From Whitmania pigra (Eukaryota > Annelida > Clitellata > Hirudinida > Haemopidae): a DNA stretch of 64,000 nt. Under the pieces are notes generated by a model. The model saw only the letters and a list, made by a program, of their open reading frames with translations. It searched no databases and was not told where the DNA came from. The first letter of the stretch is position 1, and every line of letters begins with the position of its first letter. The stretch lies in NCBI GenBank assembly GCA_021613335.1, contig JAJTWR010000353.1, positions 659,001 through 723,000 of the forward strand, written 5' to 3'. A program made the translations under genes and the position numbers. Positions 1-10,117 of this stretch are shown piece after piece.

Positions 1-845
1 TCTTTCAGATAAAGTGGTTTGTCGCTCTCAAGTATCAAATCATTGATTGGAACTATCAAAAGATCAATCATATTTGATTTTATAGAAAACTAAAACCAAT
101 GTTTCTACTAATTTGTTGGGGAGTTGACTAGTGAATGTTATTAGGTTCTTACCGATTCCTTTGACCTGTTGTCTCCGATGAGCTGCTGGCTTGCAGTTTT
201 GGAGGCCAGCGATTGGCTTGTAATCGTGGCGAGAGGTGCTGTCGAGGGAGTAGAATGGTGGGTTCTCTTTGGCTGCGCTTGTTTTGTGGATCCACCATTG
301 TCCTGTGTCGTTGTCTATGCCTGTAAGGAGGCGAATAAGTTTTATGGATCGCTTTTTGTTTTTCAGGTTCTCTAATATTACGAAAATTGCTGGTGTTTAC
401 TCTATTAAGGAGGTTGTTAAATTTAACGGAAATTAAGAATGATCAAGTTTAAATTAGCTGGGAAATCAATTTTAGAAGTTTGTATTTGTGGTTTACTAAA
501 ATTAATATGCAGGATTGTAGACTTAGATGATAAAAACTACAGACGAATTACCTTTGGTTGTGACGTAATTAAGGTCTTCAAAGTAAGTTCTGACGTTCTC
601 AGAGCTATGCTTGACGCTTTTTTGACCGCCCGAAGTAGATTTCATAATCGACATTAGACTGTTTTGCGCTTAGTTGGAGTTTGAGAACCTTTGCGAAGTT
701 TCCATGGAAACAAAGGTCGATACCATTAAGGTCTAATTCAAAGTTTTAATTTTTAATGAAAAACCAACAACGTACCATGCTTTTATTGACTGAATAAATT
801 GGTTAAAGTTTATTCAAAATGTGCTTCGTTATTTTCAGAAGTCTA
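1..845. other. Intergenic, no gene recognised
   Basis: AT-rich sequence with a few short open frames (for example at 169-375 and 439-657) that have no recognisable domain, no splice support and no matching codon bias. The final bases hold the 3' UTR of the next gene: on the minus strand an AATAAA polyadenylation signal is visible near 783-790. Nothing else is supported. Confidence 0.5.
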
Positions 846-1818
846 TCAACCAAAACATCTGTTATCTCTTATGCAACCGAGATAATTCATGGTTCCTCTG
901 GGATATTTGTTACAGTAAACCTCGATGCACACATCTCCCACGTCGTTGAATGCTTTCTTGTCTCTTAAATCTTTCTCTGGGAAGTTCGCTCTCAATCTGT
1001 CAAATCTCTCCATTAACTCAGAGGTCAAATCAACGCTTGGCTCCAAAGTTGGTCTGAAGAAGCTGGACTTATAGGCCAAATTGCCATCTGCTTCAAAGTG
1101 TTTTTTGTAGTTCATGGATTTTGAAAGTCGTCGAAAGATATTGATTTCGTTGTCGGAAACATTTTCCTCAGGAAAACGTTCGTCCTTCATCTCCTTGTTG
1201 GTCTTATCGCCTGGTTTTTCCACTCGTTTCTCCAAGAAATTTCTTAGATTAGCATAGCTGTTACCATTCACAATCGAAACCAATTCATTACGATCAGCAT
1301 AAGGAAAACCGTAAGCATTACCTTCGTACATTTTTGACTCTTCATCAATCGAGTGACCCAAAGCATTTTCAGAATCTTTAAACTTTTGGAGCGAATTTAA
1401 ATTGCAAGGTACACTGACTCCATCTTTATTCCTCATCCAGCATTCATTTTCCATCCAACTTTTCAATGCATCTAATCTATGTCTTCCAACATCTGAATAG
1501 CTAAAATAATTGTCATAAAATTCTTTCAGAAAGCGAGATTCTCTGAGCATGGAATCGAGATTTGATTTTTCTTTTTCGAAAGGATAGACGATACCAGTAC
1601 GGTTAAAGTGTTCCAGTGGCAATCCATGACTCTGGGAATGGCCTAAGATTGCAAGAATTAAACGTTAAATATCTTGAACATGATTTGCGTTTGAAACAAT
1701 GAACCTGTTTATAGTTAACCTATGTTAACTCAATAAGAAACTCTAACTTAAAAATGTTCTTACATTGAAAATACAGAAGAAGTGCCCAGACTACAATGTC
1801 GGCTGAGATTTTTTTCAT
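846..1818 (-). CDS. Unrecognised secreted protein / possible peptide-hormone precursor, two exons
   Basis: The model is complement(join(846..1642,1764..1818)), 283 residues. Exon 1 (55 nt) encodes MKKISADIVVWALLLYFQ, a clear signal peptide, and ends at a GTAAGA donor. The intron closes with TTAG and the frame continues as CHSQSHGL into a long single exon. The mature part is charged, has one NRT glycosylation site near its start, two central cysteines, and a cysteine-dense C terminus in which four cysteines lie within the last 30 residues. The protein ends ...CIRDNRCFG. A terminal Gly after Phe would be an amidation signal if the end is processed, and a C-x5-C loop before it recalls cyclic neuropeptides, but no family is recognised and no clear dibasic site precedes it. 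A structural secreted protein is equally possible. The start is chosen because it gives the signal peptide. Confidence 0.6.
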
Positions 1819-3054
1819 TTTGAAATGAAATCAACCAAAATTAAAAGCAAAATATGTCTTTATTGCCCAATTTGGTTAACGTCGTAAAATTTGATAAAAT
1901 CAAAAAGAGAAAGAGACGAAAACTCCAACTCTCGAGAACTTTTACGGATGGCTCGTTTTATAGCCATTTTTCGGTGCCGGAAGTGGATCTGGCGTGGAAG
2001 CCTGCCGTTACGGATTGCGTGCTCTAGGAAGTGGAAGACTGTGTACGACAATATTTTGTGTTCGACAGTTGCTATTACATCCAGGCTCTTATGATACCTT
2101 AAGGTTTTAACGAAACGCATTTAATCGAACCATCAATTTCCTTTTTAATTACAAATTCAATCTGGAATCTGGCATATGAATATGAATCTGGAATATGAGA
2201 TTTACAACTCATAAGTTCTGAAATCGGATTCCAAACTTTAATACGTTTTAGCAAAAATAAAAAAAAAAACGCATGTTGATCTCGACTAGTTGGACGGAGA
2301 TTTGTGGCATTCCAGGCGGAAGTTTTCGAGCGAACAGCACGCTCCAGTAGCCATGGAGGCTTCCTGAGGGAAGTTGTAATGCACTTCTGGTTGCCTCAAG
2401 ATAATTTGTCTACAATGACTTTTGACTGTCAGTTGAAAGCAAATCACATCTGAATTTTTCACATTTGTATTTTGAGACTGTCGGATGTTGAATATAACTC
2501 TCAAGTAGCTCATTGTGTGGCCAATCTGAATTCTGATTGTGAGCCTTTGATAATTTTTCAGATCAGAAAACTTTTAGCCAAATGGCGCTAACAAATTTAG
2601 TAGAATTCAGTTGAGTAAAATAGAGTTGATGGTCAACTACTAAACCTAGTACATCAAGTAAATAAAAATAAAAGTTGCCTTATATTCATTCCAGTGATTA
2701 TATTGTGACCTACACACTTAAACACTGGGAGGTCGCAGAACTAACATTCATGTCAAGTCAAGCTCGAAAAAGTACAGCTCTCAAATCAGGCAATTTGAGT
2801 TGATATGCATGGCTCTGCAAAATAACTTCTGCTTTTCCATCTGATTTGGATTCCATTCTGCCGACGTATCCCTACAACGATTTCGCTTAATTCTTTTCGT
2901 CAGCTAAATTTTCATTTTATTTAAAAAAACTTGTATGATTAAAGGCAAAATGTCTTCTAATTATAAAGACAAAAATAACTGAAAGGTTTCTTTATTAATA
3001 AACAATATTCACCAAATCAATAGGATTCCATTATAACAGTCACATGCATAGTCA
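1819..3054. other. Intergenic, no gene recognised
   Basis: About 1.2 kb of AT-rich DNA between the secreted-protein gene and the 3' end of SAP18. Open frames on opposite strands at 1860-2120 overlap each other and show no domain. A GC-richer patch at 2290-2400 has no recognised coding content. The SAP18 3' UTR must lie at the right edge, since its stop is at 3055-3057. Confidence 0.45.
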
Positions 3055-3834
3055 TCACCACCTTCTTGCCTCCCTAGGTGGAGTTATGGCGATGTCTATG
3101 TAATCCCCAATTTCGAATTCCCTGCTGGCCAACGTGACATTGTCGTCTGCTCCCTTCCTCCCTGAGCAGGTGCTTCCAATCTCCCTCATTTTGTACGTCG
3201 GGGTTCTTGGGTCCGGTCTAATGATGGCAAAGTCAAAGTAGGTACCCTTTTTTCTTGCGTCTTCATTCACTTCCTTAACCAGGCCTGTCAGTTCCTTGAG
3301 GGTAGCATCCATCCTTTAATAGAAATTTATGCAAAATATGTTTTAGTAATGGAATAAAGGCAAGTGGTGCAATAATAAGATATTTTTAAAATGTGAAACT
3401 TTTTCAAAAATGGCATGCTCGAATTATTTAGTTTCCATTTTTAGGCAAATATAAAGAAGTGTAACATGAATTTGATTTCAAACGCACCATGTATAAATCT
3501 GTAATTCATTTGATGGAGTGTTGCCTCTTGCATATTCACTCAGAGAATTGTGGTGTCCAGTGCTACAGAACACTCTGAGCAGGAGAGGACATGTCTGCAA
3601 ATAACATCGCATCTGTTAATAACTTCTAATCGTACAAATAAATTTGCTTAAACAAAACTGAAGTAAGAAGGTCCTGCCAACAAGCAATATTTTCCGTAAT
3701 AAAGGTGTTAATTCCAAATGCGCATAGAAAATCGAGATCAGTTTGCTTTTTTTACCAACCTTTTCCCTATCAATACCTTTGGCTTTGTTTAAGGTGCCGT
3801 TAACATCAAGTGCGTCGGCTATATCAGTGGGCAT
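3055..3834 (-). CDS. SAP18: SAP18, Sin3/HDAC complex and ASAP/PSAP subunit, three exons
   Basis: The model is complement(join(3055..3313,3488..3594,3760..3834)), 146 residues (human SAP18 is 153). Exon 1 ends ...GIDREK at a GTTGGT donor. Exon 2 begins TCPLLLRVF and carries HNSLSEYARGN...LQIYTW. Exon 3 begins MDATLKELTGLVKEV and includes YKMREIGSTCSGRKG and IGDYIDIAI, all diagnostic of the ubiquitin-like SAP18 fold. Phases 0 and 2 agree across both introns. Known role: nuclear adaptor of Sin3 histone deacetylase and, with RNPS1 and Acinus, of the exon-junction-associated ASAP complex. The start at 3834 matches the family's short N terminus; an upstream in-frame extension exists but looks like 5' UTR. 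SAP18 is head-to-head with secreted gene A, and its 5' two exons were duplicated with the array to its right. Confidence 0.93.
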
Positions 3835-5210
3835 TTTGAATAATCTGCCGGCGACAACTATTTCGTAAATTTCCGTACCGATTCTCGACGTCAAAACAAA
3901 TAACAATGAAACAGGATAATAAAATTTTAAATAATAATAAAACGTTAACCAAAAATAGTTATATTTTAATAATAAATTATTTTAAAATAATGCTGTAATA
4001 ATAATAATTTTTAAAATGATTAACTTGTATAATAGTAATGACCTTATTGGTCATTAAATAAAATGGTAATTTGAAAACATGTCCTTATCTTAAACTTATG
4101 AATTATGTCGTTAGAATTAATACAAACAGCTCGGAAAATTTGAAAGCGGCAATTTTAGAAAAAATTTAATTCACTTTATCAAGTGTGCTTTTTATTTGCC
4201 AAATATTAAAAAAAAAAGATTTATGTATATTCATCATCTGCTTTCTAGTCTGATACTTGTTCGATAACAATTAGAGAATTTTGCGACTTTTTTAAACATG
4301 ATAAAAAATAAAACATCAGTGATTAAACAATTAATTTGATTATTTATGCAATTAATTATCTAAAATTAATTTAAATACCGAATAATAAAAATGTAATAAC
4401 TACAAACTAAATATTATGTTGAATGCCAATTAAAATATTTTCTTGAATTTGTAGTTTTAAATGAACAGTTCATTAGTAGATAGCAGACAATTGAAAAAAC
4501 TCATTATCACTCATAAAGTCTATCCCGCAAGAGGTGTTAACATTACCGCATTGGCATTAAAAATATTTTGTAAATACCCATGTAAAACTCTGACACTTCA
4601 AATTTACATGCACGAATTCATGCATCTTAATTATGAGCACAATCAAATAGCTTTAAAATAAATGAGTCATGATGAATTGAGAGTAGAGCTAAAAGATTTG
4701 GAAAAACTGAGGAAACTGAGGAGCTCAGGGTTAAACTTAACTTGTTATAAATTGTTATTAGAAAATTATTGAGAAGAAATATTTGCATATGCAATTAAAT
4801 AAGAACCTACAGAAGCGTTTTGATTTAAGAAATGTTGTGTATTGATAACTAATAGCTATAATAAATATATTACAAGAGGCTATCGTCCTCCGTTTGATGA
4901 TAAAAATAAATAATAAATGACTATCGAATTGACATGATTTTTTTGATGAAAGAGTTTATTATTTACTTTACAAGAGGCTACAGTCCTCCGTTCGATGTTA
5001 AAAATAAATAATAATTGAATATCGAAGTGATGTACTTTTTTTGATGAAAGAGTTTATTATTTACTCTTTTATCACTATTTAAAAAATATGAAATATTATA
5101 AGTCTGCATAATGCTTTCCCTCTTCTGGTTAATCAATTATCGATTCAACTTTAACTACGCTTTCATTCAAACGGATTGATCGAATGAATACGCAAGGCTC
5201 ACATCGTCGC
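3835..5210. promoter_or_regulatory. Divergent intergenic region between SAP18 and secreted gene A
   Basis: A 1.4 kb AT-rich spacer between the SAP18 start (minus) and the TATA box of gene A (plus), copied in unit 2 and, with changes, in units 3 and D. Close to gene A a block that includes a DRE-like TATCGAT core (about 5141-5147) and an ATTGATCGAAT stretch (about 5175-5190) is preserved in all four units. That is consistent with promoter elements but not proof. A 66-codon frame at 4461-4661 recurs but is shifted in units 3 and D, so it is not called as a gene. Confidence 0.5.
4868..5078. repeat. Two ~105-bp tandem copies upstream of gene A
   Basis: The block starting ACAAGAGGCTATCGTCCTCC (about 4872) and ending with GATGAAAGAGTTTATTATTTAC recurs directly as ACAAGAGGCTACAGTCCTCC (about 4970). 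The same pair is present upstream of gene B (about 9680-9890). Only a single copy precedes gene C (about 17308) and gene D (about 29803). The A/B promoters therefore differ from C/D by a short tandem duplication. Confidence 0.75.
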
Positions 5211-5217
5211 TATAAAA
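5211..5217 (+). promoter_or_regulatory. TATA box of gene A
   Basis: TATAAAA lies 97 bp upstream of the start codon and about 30 bp before a GACGTTCAG initiator-like stretch. The same arrangement precedes genes B, C and D. Confidence 0.7.
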
Positions 5218-5307
5218 ATGCTGAAGTTAGTTGACTGACGTTCAGAAAATTCGTTTCTCTCTGTTAGGAAGGTCAAACTTTAGTTTGATTTGAACTGGTA
5301 CGAAACA

Positions 5308-6945
5308 ATGTCTGAATTCAAAATGATCTACTTGCCTTGCTTGTTGCTGTTGCTGGCTGGTGAGTATTTTTAACATACAAATCATTATTTTTCTTGGCTA
5401 TGTTTGAATGTAAAATTAATATTATTATTACTTTTCAATTACATTACATTTCAATTAACAAGGATATTATTGGCATTCTGGTATTAATAATTAACTCAAT
5501 AATATCCAGTTAATTATTATGATTACGTAAATAAATTGTTAAAATATTTTGACTATGATCAAGGTTGCGTCGCGGGTCATCGCGGACATGAGGATTTCTC
5601 AATGAAATGCGAAAGAATCGCTGATCAAAAGGATTTTAACCTCCTCTGCAACCTGACTGATAACAGAGATATCGATTCTTCGTGCCCAGCGCCGTCTCTG
5701 CTCATTCCTCGGTTTTCCCCAATCACGATCAAGTGTGCTGTCGACATGCCTTTTCCGTACAACGAGGTCCAGTGTAAGATTCTTTATGGCGGAAAAACGT
5801 CTGACGAGGAAATCTTGTGGATGAACGGAAAACTCCTCCTCAACGCGCTGGAACACGACGAAAGAGTACTGGATGGATTCGTAAAGTTTGAAAGAATCTT
5901 ATCAAATGCACTGGCCATTGGAGAAGCCTTGATCCGTTGTAAGAACTCCATGTTTAATGGAGAAAATGATCTATTCAGGTGCAGTCTTTTTGGGATCGGA
6001 GATAAAGCCTCGGTCATTGCTAACATGTCGTGTTCCTCGGCTTCGTCTTCCAGCGCGCAAACCTATACCATGACCATGATTCAATGTGGGTTTAGCGAAG
6101 ATCACCAAAGTGATAAGGTCAGAGGTAATATGACCTTAGCTTTGAAGTTTTTCAACGACGGCATGAGGATGGCTGCCGATGTTTTGTTTTCTGCTCGTTC
6201 TAACTCACCCATGCAGAACGTTATGGAAACTGTCAGATTGGACTGTCATGTTTCACCCGTGGACGGCATTCTCGTTTGCGGTGCCTATTCGAACGAAGGA
6301 AGGTTTTGTGACAATCCTGAGTGCTGCGAGGACCAACAGGAAGAAGGAACAAGCTCCATTCGTGACAGAGTATGGGAGTTGGACCGTACGCTCGTGTTTG
6401 ATGTCGATCAAAAATATTTTGGAAAAGCGCAGCTCACCTGCAACTTGGCAGATGATGTCCAGGCAAAGATTTTGAAGTGTTCTCTTCATTATGCCAACGG
6501 TTCAATCTTGATTGACAGTAAATCCATCGTCGATATGACCGCCATCGATGGCTCAGTCGTTATTAACAGTGTCGAGCTGGTTCTGATCAATTCGAGCAAC
6601 AGGATTACTTACAAGAACATCTTAGGGCGTCTCCAATGCCACGCTCAAAACCCTCAAATCCAGAACATGTCAACCATATATTCTGTCGCATGCACTTTCC
6701 CTTTGCTTCCGAATTACTTCATCGAAGGAAATCTGACTGATTCGAATAAAGACCCCACAAAGATCGCGATAACTTTTGACGGTCAGCTACGAGCAACCAA
6801 TAAGCCAGGAGGTCTTCACCTCAATAGTTTTTGCGGTGCCGATATCTTAGCTCCGATGACGAGAGTGAATGCGAAATGTATGGTTGACTTTGGCACCATT
6901 GACAAGCTTTGCGAAATGTTTTTGGATCTCTGCAATGACGGCTAG
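5308..6945 (+). CDS. Secreted cysteine-rich protein, array copy A
   Basis: The model is join(5308..5359,5564..6945), 477 residues. Exon 1 encodes the signal peptide MSEFKMIYLPCLLLLLLA and ends at a perfect GTGAGT donor; exon 2 begins after ...GATCAAG and is open to TAG. The mature protein starts GCVAGHRG and has no membrane segment. It is built from repeated cysteine-pair modules about 50-70 residues apart (KCAV..VQC, IRCKN..FRC, LDCHV..LVC, LTCNL..LKC, LQCHA..VAC), plus a CDNPECCE cluster and a C-terminal LCEMFLDLCNDG. There are several N-glycosylation sequons. I do not recognise the family. The regular C-x(8-15)-C spacing suggests small beta-sandwich repeats, but that is inference. AATAAA lies at 7083-7088. 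The protein is identical to copy B. An extracellular role is likely; immune, egg-coat, venom or cuticular roles cannot be separated. Confidence 0.85.
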
Positions 6946-7630
6946 GACTGTGTTGCTACAACGTGAAAGATTGTGAACTCACATAATTTGTAATTCTGGG
7001 AAAGGACTCATTTAAAATATTCAGTGGCTTTTTAAATAACACTCTAAAAATCATTTGAAACATGATGCATTGCTGGGTTTTCAATAAATCAATGAAATTG
7101 CAAATGCCACGTTTCTTGTTTAATTGCGACGGAGTTGAACAGATAAACCACTTTATAAATATTTTTAGTGTATTGCAGCGGACACGCATTATGTTATTGC
7201 GACTGCGATGACGTTAAACGCGTACAAGGTAAATAAAATATAAGACAGTTTGTTCTTGATACTTGTCTACAGACCAACAACTTATATAGACGCACAGCCA
7301 AATTCTCCAATGAATCCGCTCATATCCACCCTGAACTGATATGTTTGCGGCACCGGTGAAAGGTTTTAGACGATGGTGCACAACGTCCAGCTCGCGAGCC
7401 ACATCAGGACCGCGAAGGCTACAAGGAAAAGTGGAAAAATCATCCTTTCAATCAAGCTATGCAAGTTAGCTCAGAAGGTGGCGTGCCTGCGAACAACGGT
7501 AAAAACAACAGTCGTTACGTGTCATGTTCTCAACCCAGTTACGTGTCATGTTTGCACCGCCGCAAAGCGCTCCTTGGATGCGCCGCTAAACAAATGCTTG
7601 AGCGCCCCTGACGCTTACGCTTATGGCGCT
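6946..7630. other. 3' UTR and duplicated downstream flank of gene A
   Basis: Holds the gene A 3' UTR with AATAAA at 7083, then 0.5 kb of duplicated non-coding DNA that includes a GC-richer stretch (7340-7600). The counterpart in unit D near 32298 contains GTTAGCTCAGTGGG, which resembles a tRNA A box, so an old SINE-like piece is possible. Open frames here are short, differ between units and are not called. Confidence 0.4.
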
Positions 7631-7876
7631 TGTTGTAGTGGAATATTAATTAGGTTTATTATTATATAATTAGTTGTATGTAATATTCAGGATCTTTTAT
7701 TGTTACCTCTAGTAGCAATGTATTAGGTTAAAGATCGATTTTCGATAGCTATCCGCTAGCTCTCCGATCGCTCTCACTATTCTCTCATTCCACTCCAATC
7801 CATCTCCCAGTTAGTCTCTCATACTTTCTGTAGTTTAGTTGTAACAATAAACGAACATATTAGTAAAGATACAACA
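7631..7876. mobile_element. Solo LTR of a copia-like retrotransposon
   Basis: A 246-bp insertion relative to unit D. It begins TGTTGTAGTGGAATATT and ends GATACAACA, so it has TG...CA termini inside a 5-bp inverted repeat (TGTTG/CAACA). It is flanked by an exact 5-bp target duplication GCGCT (7626-7630 and 7877-7881). An AATAAA lies about 25 bp from the end. The short length and TGTTG...CAACA ends resemble Ty1/copia LTRs. There is no internal region, so it probably arose by LTR-LTR recombination. Confidence 0.85.
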
Positions 7877-8095
7877 GCGCTATACAAATAAACATATTAT
7901 ATTATATTAATAATTTCAGTGAGGTTGTGAATGAACACTGAGGCAGCAGCGACAGTATAAAGGCGTACATCTTTAAATTCAAAAATTCTTTCCCACTTGA
8001 CTAGCAAACAGTCGACTTGTGGATTAGTTTCATGGCATGATAGCTATGCCACACCAATGAGCTTAGATGGCGTCTTGATTTTAGTTTTCCATACA

Positions 8096-8644
8096 TCAGT
8101 TCCTTGAGGGTAGCATCCATCCTTTAATAGAAATTTATGCAAACTATGTTTTAGTAATGGAATAAAGACAAGTGGTGTAATGATAAGATATGTTTAAAAT
8201 ATGTCAAATTTTTTCGAAAATGGCTTGCTCGAATTATTTAGTTTCCATTTTTAGGCAAATATAAAAAAGTGTATCATGAATTTGATTTCAAATGCACCAT
8301 GTATAAATCTGTAACTCATTTGATGGAGTGTTGCCTCTTGCATATTCACTCAGAGAATTGTGGTGTCCCATGCTACAGATAACTCTGAGCGGGAGAGGAC
8401 ATGTCTGCAAATAACATCGCATCTGTTAATAACTTCTAATCGTACAAATAAATTTGCTTAAACAAAACTGAAGTAAGAAGGTCCTGCCAACAAGCAATAT
8501 TTTCCGTAATAAAGGTGTTAATTCCAAATGCGCATAGAAAATCGAGATCAGTTTGCTTTTTTTACCAACCTTTTCCCTATCAATACCTTTGGCTTTGTTT
8601 AAGGTGCCGTTAACATCAAGTGCGTCGGCTATATCAGTGGGCAT
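8096..8644 (-). pseudogene. Truncated SAP18 copy in unit 2
   Basis: Exon 1 (8570..8644) is identical to functional SAP18. Exon 2 (8298..8404) is still open but has substitutions that change the encoded TCPLLLRVFCST stretch to TCPLPLRVICSM. Exon 3 is cut after about eight codons (MDATLKEL) at the duplication breakpoint, where the sequence changes to the distal flank of unit 1. Most of the ubiquitin-like fold is lost, so no functional SAP18 can be made. The 5' half may still be transcribed from its copied promoter. Confidence 0.85.
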
Positions 8645-10020
8645 TTTGAATAATCTGCCGGCGACAACTATTTCGTAAATTTCCGTACCGATTCTCGACG
8701 TCAAAACAAATAACAATGAAACAGGATAATAAAATTTTAAATAATAATAAAACGTTAACCAAAAATAGTTATATTTTAATAATAAATTATTTTAAAATAA
8801 TGCTGTAATAATAATAATTTTTAAAATGATTAACTTGTATAATAGTAATGACCTTATTGGTCATTAAATAAAATGGTAATTTGAAAACATGTCCTTATCT
8901 TAAACTTATGAATTATGTCGTTAGAATTAATACAAACAGCTCGGAAAATTTGAAAGCGGCAATTTTAGAAAAAATTTAATTCACTTTATCAAGTGTGCTT
9001 TTTATTTGCCAAATATTAAAAAAAAAGATTTATGTATATTCATCATCTGCTTTCTAGTCTGATACTTGTTCGATAACAATTAGAGAATTTTGCGACTTTT
9101 TTAAACATGATAAAAAATAAAACATCAGTGATTAAACAATTAATTTGATTATTTATGCAATTAATTATCTAAAATTAATTTAAATACCGAATAATAAAAA
9201 TGTAATAACTACAAACTAAATATTATGTTGAATGCCAATTAAAATATTTTCTTGAATTTGTAGTTTTAAATGAACAGTTCATTAGTAGATAGCAGACAAT
9301 TGAAAAAACTCATTATCACTCATAAAGTCTATCCCGCAAGAGGTGTTAACATTACCGCATTGGCATTAAAAATATTTTGTAAATACCCATGTAAAACTCT
9401 GACACTTCAAATTTACATGCACGAATTCATGCATCTTAATTATGAGCACAATCAAATAGCTTTAAAATAAATGAGTCATGATGAATTGAGAGTAGAGCTA
9501 AAAGATTTGGAAAAACTGAGGAAACTGAGGAGCTCAGGGTTAAACTTAACTTGTTATAAATTGTTATTAGAAAATTATTGAGAAGAAATATTTGCATATG
9601 CAATTAAATAAGAACCTACAGAAGCGTTTTGATTTAAGAAATGTTGTGTATTGATAACTAATAGCTATAATAAATATATTACAAGAGGCTATCGTCCTCC
9701 GTTTGATGATAAAAAATAAATAATAAATGACTATCGAATTGACATGATTTTTTTGATGAAAGAGTTTATTATTTACTTTACAAGAGGCTACAGTCCTCCG
9801 TTCGATGTTAAAAATAAATAATAATTGAATATCGAAGTGATGTACTTTTTTTGATGAAAGAGTTTATTATTTACTCTTTTATCACTATTTAAAAAATATG
9901 AAATATTATAAGTCTGCATAATGCTTTCCCTCTTCTGGTTAATCAATTATCGATTCAACTTTAACTACGCTTTCATTCAAACGGATTGATCGAATGAATA
10001 CGCAAGGCTCACATCGTCGC

Positions 10021-10027
10021 TATAAAA
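10021..10027 (+). promoter_or_regulatory. TATA box of gene B
   Basis: TATAAAA, 97 bp before the start codon, in a promoter identical to that of gene A. Confidence 0.7.
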
Positions 10028-10117
10028 ATGCTGAAGTTAGTTGACTGACGTTCAGAAAATTCGTTTCTCTCTGTTAGGAAGGTCAAACTTTAGTTTGATT
10101 TGAACTGGTACGAAACA

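Larger units (their letters stand above)
3288..8095. repeat. Array unit 1 (4.8 kb segmental duplication)
   Basis: The unit starts inside SAP18 exon 3 at TCAGTTCCTTGAGG (3288), a sequence that recurs at 8096 and 12611 immediately after the distal unit end TTTTCCATAC. Unit length is 4808 bp here and 4515 bp for unit 2. It holds the SAP18 5' exons, the shared intergenic region, secreted gene A and its 3' flank. From about 3584 to 7545 it is almost identical to unit 2, with single-base homopolymer indels near 4206 and 4906. The first 300 bp differ at many positions, and there unit 2 instead resembles unit 3. Confidence 0.85.

Noticed and set aside
1860..2120. Overlapping open frames on both strands
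   Set aside because: Neither has a domain, splice context or codon signal. Opposite-strand shadows of each other.
4461..4661. 66-codon open frame repeated in units 1 and 2 (also near 29235)
   Set aside because: The frame is broken or shifted in units 3 and D, has no signal peptide or domain, and lies in AT-rich spacer. Repetition only reflects the segmental duplication.
7373..7669. 98-codon plus-strand frame downstream of gene A, with a minus-strand frame overlapping
   Set aside because: The frame differs in length in units 2 and D and runs into the solo LTR region. It is not conserved as a protein.
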